6,198 nt of DNA from Bacteroidetes bacterium UBA5543. Lineage in GTDB: Bacteria; Bacteroidota; Bacteroidia; Chitinophagales; Chitinophagaceae. The DNA lies in the NCBI GenBank assembly GCA_002423665.1, contig DINJ01000073.1:3322-9519 (forward strand), read 5' to 3'. The notes under the pieces were generated by a model, which did not search any database, had not been told where the DNA came from, and saw only the letters and a program-made list of their open reading frames with translations. Below, in pieces: positions 1 through 6,198 of this stretch. Every line of letters starts with the position of its first letter. Position 1 is the stretch's first letter. The position numbers and the translations under genes are program-made.

Positions 1-14
1 GGGCACAGTGATAT

Positions 15-54
15 AATAGTGGGAGTGGCATAGCGTCACATCCCACTATTTTTT
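15..54 (+). terminator. Rho-independent terminator of an upstream gene
   Basis: The arms aatagtggga (15-24) and tcccactatt (41-50) are perfectly complementary over 10 bp, and Ts run from 49 to 54. The inner sequence can extend the stem by 5 bp (25-29 with 35-39, one G-T pair) with A40 bulged and a 5-nt loop. The T-run is only on the + strand side, so it should end transcription of a + strand gene left of the window. It also separates that gene from the lipoprotein gene that follows. Confidence 0.85.
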
Positions 55-158
55 GTGTCAGCAGCTATTTTTCTATTAGAATCAAGGTCTCTTCTTCAAA
101 AAAATCACTACTCTATTATTTCTCATAAAAGAATGATATTTTTACCTTCATTCATAAA
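55..158. other. A/T-rich leader region, no clear element
   Basis: This stretch between the terminator and the first gene is very A/T-rich. It must hold the promoter of the lipoprotein gene, because the terminator cuts it off from upstream transcription. Several strings resemble the Bacteroidota -7 box (TATTTTTC at 66-73, TATTTTTA at 137-144), but none has a TTTG or TTG at the expected distance, so no promoter is assigned. I see no Shine-Dalgarno sequence. Confidence 0.4.
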
Positions 159-167
159 ATGCCATTC

Positions 168-506
168 ATGAAAAGAGTGTTGAATCTTGGATTATTTTCT
201 GTGTTGCTGATAGCCGGCTGTACAAAAACTGAAACCAAAACAGATCCGTGCGCAAAAGGCACAATTAAGTTTATAAACAATTCGGTTTATACATATAGTC
301 TTTACCTGAACGATGAACTGGTCAAAAGCCAGGATAGGCAAAGTACCTACGACCATGAGGCATTTACCGGCCATTATTCTATTAAAATAGAACAGGATAC
401 AGGATATGTAGCCACACCGTATGTAAAAGAATACAGCATTAATCTTGATGGTTGTGAGACAGAAACTATAGTTATTCCCAAACAACCGGGTGAACCTGAG
501 AAATAA
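168..506 (+). CDS. Small predicted lipoprotein of unknown function
   Basis: The product has an SPII signal peptide: MKR, a hydrophobic stretch (LNLGLFSVLL) and the lipobox IAGC, so the cysteine should be lipidated and the mature protein anchored in a membrane. An ATG at 159 is in frame and gives three more residues (MPF). I prefer the ATG at 168 because MKR directly before the hydrophobic core is the usual lipoprotein start. The mature part is about 95 residues, with alternating polar/hydrophobic strands typical of a small beta-sandwich. It has two further cysteines (C31 and C99, counted from the 159 start) that could form a disulfide, and a Pro/Glu/Lys-rich tail. The residues after the lipid cysteine (TKTETK) lack the acidic cluster that exports lipoproteins to the surface in several Bacteroidota, so a periplasm-facing position is more likely. 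I do not recognise the family. Confidence 0.8.
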   Translation: MKRVLNLGLFSVLLIAGCTKTETKTDPCAKGTIKFINNSVYTYSLYLNDELVKSQDRQSTYDHEAFTGHYSIKIEQDTGYVATPYVKEYSINLDGCETETIVIPKQPGEPEK

Positions 507-537
507 TATCCTGACAGATTATTACGGGTCTATCATT

Positions 538-545
538 TACCTTTG
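538..545 (+). promoter_or_regulatory. Putative -7 promoter box for the glycosyltransferase
   Basis: TACCTTTG matches the Bacteroidota sigma-70 -7 consensus TAnnTTTG at all six fixed positions. The -33 region around 511-518 has only a weak match (CCTG instead of TTTG). Transcription would begin near 552, leaving a leader of about 45 nt before the ATG at 597. This suggests the glycosyltransferase can be transcribed separately from the lipoprotein gene, with no clear terminator between them. Confidence 0.4.
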
Positions 546-596
546 CCGCACAATACGTTGTTTAATCAATGCACATTTATGTGTAGTGTATAATAT

Positions 597-1355
597 ATGC
601 TGAACGGTAAGAAAATAATAGTGGTATTGCCGGCTTACAAGGCTGCGATGACCATGGAACGAACATACAAAGAAATCCCTTTCGATATTGTGGATGACGT
701 TGTGTTAGTTGATGATAATAGTCCGGATAATACTGTTGAGGTTGCCCGTTCAATAGGGATAAAGCATGTCATAAAGCATGTTGTTAATAGAGGATATGGC
801 GGTAATCAGAAAACCTGTTACGCCAAAGCACTGGAACTGGGAGCTGATATAGTAGTAATGCTGCACCCCGATTATCAATATACCCCCAAATTGATACATT
901 CATTGGCTTCAGTTATAGCATACGAAGTCTATCCTGTTGTTTTCGGCTCACGTATATTGGGAAAAGGCGCCTTGAAAGGAGAAATGCCTGTATATAAATA
1001 TATTGCCAACCGTTTTCTTACATTGTTCGAAAATATCATAATTGGTCAGAAATTGAGCGAATACCATACCGGTTACAGGGCTTTTTCAGCCGATGTTATC
1101 CGCTCTATCAACTTTGAACACAATAGTGATGACTTTGTTTTTGATAACGAGATGATTTCGCAGGTGTTTATGAACGGGTATGAAATAGGCGAGGTGACCT
1201 GCCCTACAAAATATTTCGAAGAAGCATCAAGTATCAACTTTTCCCGCAGTGTGCAATATGGGTTGGGGGTACTTAGGGTATCAGTCATACACAGGTTGCA
1301 CAAATGGGGGGTTATTAGACACAAGCTTTATTCAGCCCCTGCCAGCGCATTATGA
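597..1355 (+). CDS. Glycosyltransferase family 2, DPM1/DPG-synthase-like
   Basis: The 252-residue protein is a GT-A fold family 2 glycosyltransferase, which transfers a sugar from a nucleotide-sugar donor with inversion. The N-terminal strand IIVVLPAYKA (7-16) and VDDNSPDNT (38-46) form the nucleotide-binding half. NRGYGGNQKT (64-73) matches the N-x-G-x-G-x-A/N segment of dolichyl-phosphate-mannose-synthase-like enzymes. HPDYQY (90-95) sits at the DxD metal-binding position, with His in place of the first Asp. GSR (117-119), GYRAFS (159-164) and FDNE (182-185) follow, as in this subfamily. There is no C-terminal membrane segment, so it is probably cytosolic or peripheral to the inner membrane. 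Acceptor and donor cannot be told from sequence; a polyprenyl-phosphate or surface-glycan role is possible. The start is supported by the core strand beginning at residue 6; no Shine-Dalgarno is visible. Neighbours do not form a polysaccharide cluster within the window. Confidence 0.9.
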   Translation: MLNGKKIIVVLPAYKAAMTMERTYKEIPFDIVDDVVLVDDNSPDNTVEVARSIGIKHVIKHVVNRGYGGNQKTCYAKALELGADIVVMLHPDYQYTPKLIHSLASVIAYEVYPVVFGSRILGKGALKGEMPVYKYIANRFLTLFENIIIGQKLSEYHTGYRAFSADVIRSINFEHNSDDFVFDNEMISQVFMNGYEIGEVTCPTKYFEEASSINFSRSVQYGLGVLRVSVIHRLHKWGVIRHKLYSAPASAL

Positions 1356-1362
1356 CATGCAA

Positions 1363-1384
1363 TTTCGGGCTGTCTGCCACGAAA
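1363..1384. other. Hairpin downstream of the glycosyltransferase gene
   Basis: The arms tttcgggc (1363-1370) and gcc-a-cgaaa (1376-1384) pair over 8 bp with A1379 bulged and a 5-nt loop (tgtct). It begins 8 nt after the glycosyltransferase stop codon. No T-run follows, so it is not a canonical rho-independent terminator. It may stabilise the 3' end of the transcript or act as a weak terminator. Confidence 0.4.
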
Positions 1385-1409
1385 CCGTCAAAACACCTTT
1401 TATGGGCAC

Positions 1410-1433
1410 AATTCTGACATAAAAAACAGAATT
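1410..1433. repeat. 7-bp inverted repeat upstream of the protease promoter
   Basis: aattctg (1410-1416) and cagaatt (1427-1433) are exact reverse complements separated by 10 nt (acataaaaaa). The element ends 14 nt upstream of the -33 box of the protease promoter, a position compatible with a regulator-binding site. It lacks a T-run, so termination is less likely. In A/T-rich DNA a 7-bp inverted repeat can also arise by chance. Confidence 0.3.
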
Positions 1434-1447
1434 CCGTGACAAAAAAC

Positions 1448-1480
1448 TTTGCAATTTTTTAACAGGAATAGCTATCTTTG
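1448..1480 (+). promoter_or_regulatory. Bacteroidota-type promoter of the protease gene
   Basis: TTTG at 1448-1451 (the -33 element) and TATCTTTG at 1473-1480 (the -7 element, consensus TAnnTTTG) are separated by 21 nt, a normal spacing for the primary sigma factor of this phylum. Both elements match fully. Transcription should begin near 1486, giving a leader of about 35 nt before the ATG at 1521. The leader is A/T-rich without a Shine-Dalgarno sequence, as is usual for well-translated Bacteroidota genes. Confidence 0.7.
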
Positions 1481-1520
1481 AAACCATTGTTTTAAACTGA
1501 TTTATACAATAATTTTTAAC

Positions 1521-4500
1521 ATGATAAGAAAAGTATTTTCATTGTTACCGGTCGTACTGATGATGGTGTGCTCTGCAAATGCGCAGACTGTTCAACACCC
1601 GTGTGCTACAACCGAAGCCAACGAATCTTACAAGCAATCCTTTCCTGAGATAGCGGGCTATGAAGAGCAGCTGAGAAGCTTCATTGAAGAGGGGATGAAA
1701 GCAATGCGTTTGGATCGTGCCAGAGGTAAGGGTACGGCATTTGGTGATAATGATACATTGCATATTCCCGTAGTTGTGCATGTTGTACACGATTATGGTA
1801 ATGTTGATTATGTATCTGACGATGATATATACCAATTGCTGGACCAGATTAACGAGGTATATATGAAGTGGAACTCTGACACGAGCGATGTCATAACTCC
1901 TTTCAAGAAATACATTGGTAATCCTAAGGTTATGTTCCACCTGGCTACTAAAGATCCTCAGGGACGTGCTACAAAAGGTATTACACGTCGCAGGTCATAT
2001 CTTACAATCGGCGGTGACGACCAGGCAAAATTTGATCAGTGGGATCCCTCATCTTATCTTAATATATGGACTATACGTAACATAGGTAGGGGAATATCTA
2101 ATGGTGTAGTTGCTGCTTATGCTGTTTTCCCAAGTTCTGCTGCTGCATTCCCTTATACAGATGGTATCATCACAAGTGCAGGTAGCATGCTGAGCAACAA
2201 GACTATACCACACGAAATAGGCCACATTTTAAATTTGTATCACACATGGGGGAATATCCAGGTTGCGACAAATTGTACAGGTGATGATGAAGTAGATGAT
2301 ACACCACCTACATCGGGCCACTTTGGCAATGGAGATCCGTTTGGTACAACTGCTAACGGTAGCTGTAACGCCGCAAGCCTTTACGATACATCATGTACCA
2401 ATAACGTGAATACGCTGGCTAAAATACTTTTAGATTCTACACTAAATATCGCGGTTGATAATTCGGTAAAAGGTTTTGATTATATTCCAAGGACAAACAT
2501 GACTCTTGAGTCTATCAAAATTTACCCGTCTACAATCGGTGCTGAGTTTGAGATAACTAACTATAAGGGTAACTCAAGCGGTAATTTCAGTGTGCTGAAT
2601 GTAATAAATACTAAAACTGCAAACGTAGGTATGCCTGCTTTGGGTAGTTCCTTCGAAGTGTCTAATATTGATAATCCGGTAAAGCGAGCCGGTATTACAT
2701 TCCAGACTCAGAAGTACATCTGGATAGATTCATTTAATATATATCCAACCACTATAGGTGACACTTTTGTTATCACACTGCTAAAATTCAATAATAGCCT
2801 GGTAAAGTCTTACACAGGAGTGACTACCACAAATACAGGAGCGCAGGTTGTTCCTTTCAGCGCATTCATTCAGAATGATAACGCACAAGGGGCCTACAGG
2901 TTACAGATAGAACGCAACCCCGGGCTTAAGGCTGATAGCCTTACAAAGTCTAAGCTGGACAGCATTATGAGTACTTCAAATAACCAGTTGAAGGCTTACA
3001 GGAGCATAGATGGAGTTTTGACATTCAATGATTTTGTTGATACCACCGGCCAGGATAGCCAAACCACTCCAGGAGCTTTCAAAGGCCGCTACAATTTCTT
3101 CTATAATTGGTCTGTAAGGTATGATGCATTAACAACTACTGATTCCGGTGCACAGGTTGTTCAACTGGGTTTCAAAGTAACACCAGATACAACTTACAGG
3201 TTAACTCTTACTGAAAACCCGGGCGTATACAATGATGAAATTGGAACAGCACCCTATGTAAGGAGTATACCTTGTGTTATTAATATATTTAATGATACAA
3301 CCAATGGTCGTTATGACCTGTTGTATGACCTGAAGATCAGGTATGGTTATATTAAAAATTGCATTGACTACCCTGATACCGTGAATACACAAAACATCAT
3401 GGACTATGCTAACTGTCCGAAAATGTTTACTCATTTACAGGTAGATCGTATGCGTGCAGCACTTGCCAGCAAAGTTGGTAACAGGAACAGCCTGGTGAAT
3501 GACACTACTCACCTGAGGACTGGTCTTATAGATTACATTGGTGGCCCTTACGGTAAAAGGTTAGACATGAAGCCTGTGCCTGATGCATCAGTTGAAGTTA
3601 GTTCAAGTACTGAGCGTGCTTATTTCCTTTGTGCCGGTACAGAATTTCAAATGAGGCAGCGTAGCTGGAGGGATACTGTCACAGCAGTTGAGTGGTCATT
3701 TACCAACGGCGCAACATCTCCAACAATTGTAAATAATACCAGCATAACACTCAATTCCAATATCAAAAATACATTTAACCAACCGGGTTGGGTGAATGTA
3801 ACGCTGAAGGTTACCGGTAATAATACAGGCGATACTACACGTACAATTGACTCATTGGTGTATGTAGCGGATGGTAATGCTACCATTAATCCTCTCAACG
3901 GCTTCTTCATGGATTTCGAGCAGAATGATGCTAATAATCCTATTAGCCAATGGCCGATATTCAACTACTTCAACAACGATTATAAGTGGACTGTGATGGA
4001 GAATGTTGGTTATACCGGCAGTGGCTGTATATCTTATAGGGGTTTTGATACACGTGTTGCACCTAAAGCATATAATGGCACACCTAAAGGAGACTATGAC
4101 GACTTCTTTACTCCTGCTTTCGACCTTAGTGGTATGACAGCTACAGAGTGTAGGTTGAACTTCATGTCTTCTGGTGCTACCAGAACAGCTGATAACAGGC
4201 TGCTGCGTGATACTTTACAAATACACTTCTCTGTAGACTGCGGTAAGACGTGGGTATTGCTGAAGAATATCGGCAAGGCAGACCTGGCTAACAAAGGTTT
4301 GGTGACTATTCAATATTCGCCACTTTATTATGGCGATTGGAAACTGCAAAGCATAGATATACCTAATATAGCCAGGCAGAGCAAAGTATTCTTCCGTTTC
4401 CGTTTCAGGCCTAGTGCTGACGATGTAAGCAATACTGCAGCTGCACAAAGGACTTTACCCGGAACAGGTAACCACTTCTATATTGACCGTATCAACATCA

Positions 4501-4793
4501 GCCCTTGGCCACAAGGTGTTAACACGCTGTTGGGTGATGACAAGAATATAGCTTTGGCTCCAAACCCAACAACCGGTAGCTCTCAATTGGTAATCAAATC
4601 TGCTTCAAAAGAAACAGCAAATATCATGGTTACCGACGTAACAGGTAAAGTGGTATATACTATCGAGGATAAGCTGAATGGCGCTATCAATACGATAGAG
4701 ATACCTGCACAGGCTATCAAAGTAAAAGGTGTGTATATGGTACATGTACAGGCTGGTGCTGAGCGCTTTACAGAGAAACTTGTATCGTACTAA
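1521..4793 (+). CDS. Secreted M43 (pappalysin-like) zinc metalloprotease with T9SS sorting domain
   Basis: The 1090-residue protein begins with an SPI signal peptide (MIRKVFSLLP..., probable cleavage after SANA at 21). A propeptide-like stretch with C28 follows, then the pappalysin catalytic domain starting near IPVVVHVVH (82-90). The zinc motif HEIGHILNLYH (231-241) gives zinc ligands H231, H235 and H241 and catalytic E232; N238 replaces the usual glycine. DDEVDDTP (255-262) is also family-conserved. The Met-turn NIMDY (625-629, M627, Y629) and FTHLQVDRMRAAL (636-648) complete the domain, but only after an extra ~325 residues of repeat-containing sequence (about 294-618). Then come a PKD/Ig-like domain (about 680-785), a jelly-roll/MAM-like region (about 795-996, ending FYIDRINIS), and a type A T9SS sorting domain (about 1005-1090, NPTTG, VTGKVV, GVYMV, ending KLVSY). 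The protein should cross the outer membrane by T9SS and be released or anchored at the cell surface. The reading frame is intact. Substrate is unknown. Confidence 0.93.
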   Translation: MIRKVFSLLPVVLMMVCSANAQTVQHPCATTEANESYKQSFPEIAGYEEQLRSFIEEGMKAMRLDRARGKGTAFGDNDTLHIPVVVHVVHDYGNVDYVSDDDIYQLLDQINEVYMKWNSDTSDVITPFKKYIGNPKVMFHLATKDPQGRATKGITRRRSYLTIGGDDQAKFDQWDPSSYLNIWTIRNIGRGISNGVVAAYAVFPSSAAAFPYTDGIITSAGSMLSNKTIPHEIGHILNLYHTWGNIQVATNCTGDDEVDDTPPTSGHFGNGDPFGTTANGSCNAASLYDTSCTNNVNTLAKILLDSTLNIAVDNSVKGFDYIPRTNMTLESIKIYPSTIGAEFEITNYKGNSSGNFSVLNVINTKTANVGMPALGSSFEVSNIDNPVKRAGITFQTQKYIWIDSFNIYPTTIGDTFVITLLKFNNSLVKSYTGVTTTNTGAQVVPFSAFIQNDNAQGAYRLQIERNPGLKADSLTKSKLDSIMSTSNNQLKAYRSIDGVLTFNDFVDTTGQDSQTTPGAFKGRYNFFYNWSVRYDALTTTDSGAQVVQLGFKVTPDTTYRLTLTENPGVYNDEIGTAPYVRSIPCVINIFNDTTNGRYDLLYDLKIRYGYIKNCIDYPDTVNTQNIMDYANCPKMFTHLQVDRMRAALASKVGNRNSLVNDTTHLRTGLIDYIGGPYGKRLDMKPVPDASVEVSSSTERAYFLCAGTEFQMRQRSWRDTVTAVEWSFTNGATSPTIVNNTSITLNSNIKNTFNQPGWVNVTLKVTGNNTGDTTRTIDSLVYVADGNATINPLNGFFMDFEQNDANNPISQWPIFNYFNNDYKWTVMENVGYTGSGCISYRGFDTRVAPKAYNGTPKGDYDDFFTPAFDLSGMTATECRLNFMSSGATRTADNRLLRDTLQIHFSVDCGKTWVLLKNIGKADLANKGLVTIQYSPLYYGDWKLQSIDIPNIARQSKVFFRFRFRPSADDVSNTAAAQRTLPGTGNHFYIDRINISPWPQGVNTLLGDDKNIALAPNPTTGSSQLVIKSASKETANIMVTDVTGKVVYTIEDKLNGAINTIEIPAQAIKVKGVYMVHVQAGAERFTEKLVSY
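2401..2415 (+). repeat. Left copy of an imperfect 15-bp direct repeat flanking the protease insert
   Basis: ataacgtgaatacgc here and ataccgtgaatacac at 3376-3390 agree at 13 of 15 positions and lie in the same reading frame (codons for NNVNT and DTVNT). The copies are 975 bp apart, exactly 325 codons. They sit at the edges of the segment that separates the zinc helix from the Met-turn. They may be the scar of an insertion or duplication, or a chance match. Confidence 0.4.
2472..3344 (+). repeat. Degenerate beta-domain repeats inside the protease
   Basis: Three related units can be read in the translation. Unit 1 (about residues 318-385) contains SIKIYPSTIG. Unit 2 (about 391-534) contains SFNIYPTTIG, then GAQVV plus YRLQIERNPG, then GRYNFFYNWSVRY. 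Unit 3 (about 538-608) lacks the first part and has GAQVV, YRLTLTENPG and GRYDLLYDLKIRY. The pattern (IYPxxxG, then G-x-Q-x-V, then YRL, then YYFFYDW-like) matches a beta-sandwich module I recognise from other Bacteroidota surface proteins, where one full copy is about 110-140 residues. Unit 1 lacks the end and unit 3 the beginning. The role is probably adhesion or carbohydrate/protein binding, but that is inferred. Confidence 0.6.
3376..3390 (+). repeat. Right copy of an imperfect 15-bp direct repeat flanking the protease insert
   Basis: This copy (ataccgtgaatacac) directly precedes the Met-turn codons. Residues DTVNTQNIMDY read like the normal M43 sequence at this place, so this copy is more likely the ancestral one. 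It differs from the left copy at 2 of 15 bases. Confidence 0.4.
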
Positions 4794-4814
4794 TCGACTG
4801 ATTTTTCATGGTAT

Positions 4815-4851
4815 AAAAGAAAAGCCGGGCAATTGCCCGGCTTTTCTTTTT
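4815..4851. terminator. Bidirectional terminator between convergent genes
   Basis: Positions 4815-4850 form a perfect palindrome with 18-bp arms: an A-rich outer part, the G/C core gccgggc with its complement gcccggc, and central aatt. Read on either strand the core is followed by ttttcttttt-like sequence. It lies 21 nt after the protease stop codon and 10 nt beyond the stop codon of the - strand lipoprotein, so it should end both transcripts. Confidence 0.93.
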
Positions 4852-4860
4852 AGTTTGTTG

Positions 4861-5292
4861 TTATTGTTTGCTGAAATGGAGTTGCTCGTTACGGTCGGGG
4901 TTGTCATCTTTTAATTTTATTTGGCTGTCCATTTTCGATTCGATAACCCAATCATCATTCAATTCTGTCAATTTTTCATCCGTGGTATTCAACATGATTA
5001 CCAGCCTCGGCAATCCATCATCAGTAGTTTCATTCCAACTACCGCTGGTCGTTACTGAGTTTCTGGTTGCTGTCAGGGTTTTATCACTTCTGAATTCAAA
5101 AGCGTAGCCACTGTAGTCTGAGGTCTCGTCTTTATCATTGTCGTAGAAATAGCTGACAGACCATTTGCCTGATGTTACTGTCTCGGAAACTGTACTATTG
5201 TTTCCACTTGGTGTGACGTTTGTGCTTGTTTTGTTTTGGCAGCCTGTAACCATTAAAGCCAACAGAACCGGTGCCCATAATATCTTTTTCAT
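4861..5292 (-). CDS. Predicted lipoprotein, lipocalin-like fold possible
   Basis: The 143-residue product starts MKKILWAPVLLALMVTGC, a clear SPII signal with lipobox VTGC and lipidated C18. A Ser/Thr/Asn-rich linker (19-40) leads to a compact domain of about 100 residues beginning GKWSVSYFYDNDKDET. The W-x-V-x-x-F/Y start, the Y-x-F-x-F strand (YAFEFRSD), the GSW turn and the late L-x-x-DW-V strand resemble small Bacteroidota lipoproteins with lipocalin-like beta-barrels, but no ligand can be named. No acidic surface-export signal follows C18. The start is supported by a purine-rich aggaaag on the - strand, 9 nt before the ATG (5302-5308). The gene lies 104 nt beyond the DUF1684 gene on the same strand with no clear terminator between, so readthrough from the lysS operon is possible. 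It shares its terminator with the protease gene. Confidence 0.87.
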   Translation of the reverse strand: MKKILWAPVLLALMVTGCQNKTSTNVTPSGNNSTVSETVTSGKWSVSYFYDNDKDETSDYSGYAFEFRSDKTLTATRNSVTTSGSWNETTDDGLPRLVIMLNTTDEKLTELNDDWVIESKMDSQIKLKDDNPDRNEQLHFSKQ

Positions 5293-5396
5293 AATCGTAT
5301 ACTTTCCTGTAAAAGTATTGAGTACGCATAAGTGAATAAAACAGAACCCGATGACAAGGGAAAATTCCCATATTAAATAAGAATATCAGGGGATAA
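5293..5396. other. Intergenic region between two - strand genes
   Basis: This 104-nt A/T-rich spacer separates the DUF1684 gene from the downstream lipoprotein gene. I see neither a convincing terminator nor a convincing promoter. The one -7-like string, TACTTTTA on the - strand (5310-5317), would place the transcription start inside the ribosome-binding region. The short gggaa/ttccc match at 5358-5369 leaves too small a loop to be a terminator. Confidence 0.45.
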
Positions 5397-6010
5397 TCAG
5401 TGTTCTGAGCTGCCGGCATAGTTTGTCTCACCAGCCCGTATAGAAACCTGCATCCTGTTCTCTTTAGGCGGAATAGGGCAGGAGTAGCCTGAAGCGTAGG
5501 CGCACCAGGGGTTGTAGCATTTGTTGAAATCCAATTCTATGAACCCATTCTGAATATCCTGCAACGATAGGTCGAGATAGCGGCCACCACCATAGGTTTC
5601 AGTATAAGTAGTGCCATCTGTAAAGGGGACAAACAGGTGGTCCTTATACTTCGGGTCTTCTATCAGCTTAAGGCTTTGAAATACCTGAAGCCTGACTGCT
5701 GTATCATTGATACTAAAGGTCAGCCATGCGTATTGTTTGTATTTCTTTGTTTTGCCTGAAACGGTAGGCAAATCAAATGGCTCCGCCTCAGGTGTTAGAA
5801 TAACCTTTGCTTTTACTTTGTACCACTCGTTGGGTGGAAAGAACCTGAGGTTGGCGGTATCATCTGCTTTCAGGGGGCTGCGTTTGTCCTCAGTGAACTC
5901 ATGCTTGTAGTGCCTGCGGTGCTCCGCTATCCGGATTGCATAAGTATTATCCTGTGCATAAGTAGATGCAGCAGACAAAAACAAAACCAGATACAGAACA
6001 ACGTATTTCA

Positions 6011-6011
<1 letters not shown>
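5397..6011 (-). CDS. DUF1684 family secreted protein
   Basis: The 204-residue protein has an N-terminal SPI signal peptide (MKYVVLYLVLFLSAASTYAQ, probable cleavage at YAQ/D), so it is exported to the periplasm or beyond. The rest matches DUF1684 (PF07920) by its hallmarks: RRHYKHEFTEDKRSPL near the start, FFPPNEWYKVKA (57-68), FVPFTDGTTYTETYGGGRYLDL, the near-invariant LDFNKCYNPWCAY, then CPIPPKENRMQVSIRAGE close to the C-terminus. The Cys/Pro-rich end and the conserved DFN and PPxEN motifs suggest a binding or catalytic pocket, but the family's biochemical role is not established to my knowledge. Its ATG overlaps the lysS stop codon by one base (TAATG), so it is almost certainly cotranscribed and translationally coupled with lysS. 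No separate Shine-Dalgarno is needed and none is obvious. Confidence 0.93.

Positions 6012-6198
<187 letters not shown>

Noticed and set aside
1545..1940. 131-codon open frame on the - strand opposite the protease N-terminus
   Set aside because: It is fully antisense to a gene with clear signal peptide and domain content, and its translation shows no recognisable domain. The same holds for the other - strand open frames inside 3201-4448 and for those opposite the glycosyltransferase and first lipoprotein.
1521..4793. Protease as a pseudogene or two fused genes because of the long gap between its active-site motifs
   Set aside because: The frame is uninterrupted from signal peptide to T9SS end, both catalytic halves keep their key residues, and the insert length is a whole number of codons.
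5310..5341. Possible - strand promoter (TTTT, 20 nt, TACTTTTA) for the 143-aa lipoprotein
   Set aside because: The -7 string has one mismatch and the -33 is weak. The start point would fall about 12 nt before the ATG, cutting into the aggaaag ribosome-binding sequence.
5358..5369. gggaaaattccc as a terminator after the DUF1684 gene
   Set aside because: The arms are only 5 bp and leave a 2-nt loop, with no T-run following on the - strand.
5195..5431. 78-codon - strand open frame across the spacer and the start of the 143-aa lipoprotein gene
   Set aside because: It overlaps two real genes in another frame and its product is a low-complexity basic peptide with no domain. The lipoprotein frame has a proper SPII signal and ribosome-binding site.

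Overview
The window looks like chromosomal DNA of a Bacteroidota bacterium, probably near the Chitinophagales. The grounds are a type IX secretion (T9SS) C-terminal sorting domain, small SPII lipoproteins, A/T-rich leaders mostly without Shine-Dalgarno sequences, and promoter elements of the Bacteroidota type (TTTG, about 20 nt, TAnnTTTG). The assignment is inferred from these traits, not from a database match.

Layout, left to right. A strong rho-independent terminator (15-54) ends an upstream + strand gene that lies outside the window. Three + strand genes follow: a small unrecognised lipoprotein (168-506), a family 2 glycosyltransferase of the DPM1-like type (597-1355), and a large secreted metalloprotease of the pappalysin/M43 family (1521-4793). 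The last two have their own promoter-like elements, so the three need not form one operon. A perfect 36-bp palindrome at 4815-4850 lies between the protease and the oppositely oriented genes and should terminate transcription from both sides.

The right part is on the - strand and reads leftward. It holds the 3' end of lysS (lysyl-tRNA synthetase, cut by the window edge), a secreted DUF1684 protein whose ATG overlaps the lysS stop codon (TAATG), and then a 143-aa lipoprotein. The overlap implies that lysS and the DUF1684 gene are cotranscribed and translationally coupled.

Most of the window is ordinary housekeeping and cell-surface content, and I see no defence system, mobile element, CRISPR array or RNA gene. 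The most unusual item is the protease. Its zinc-binding helix (HEIGHILNLYH, residues 231-241) and its Met-turn (NIMDY, residues 625-629) are separated by about 385 residues, where M43 enzymes normally have about 50-60. The extra ~325 residues contain irregular, partly truncated copies of a beta-rich Bacteroidota surface domain, and they are bracketed by an imperfect 15-bp in-frame direct repeat. This suggests that a repeat module was inserted into the catalytic domain. The glycine of the zinc motif is also replaced by asparagine.
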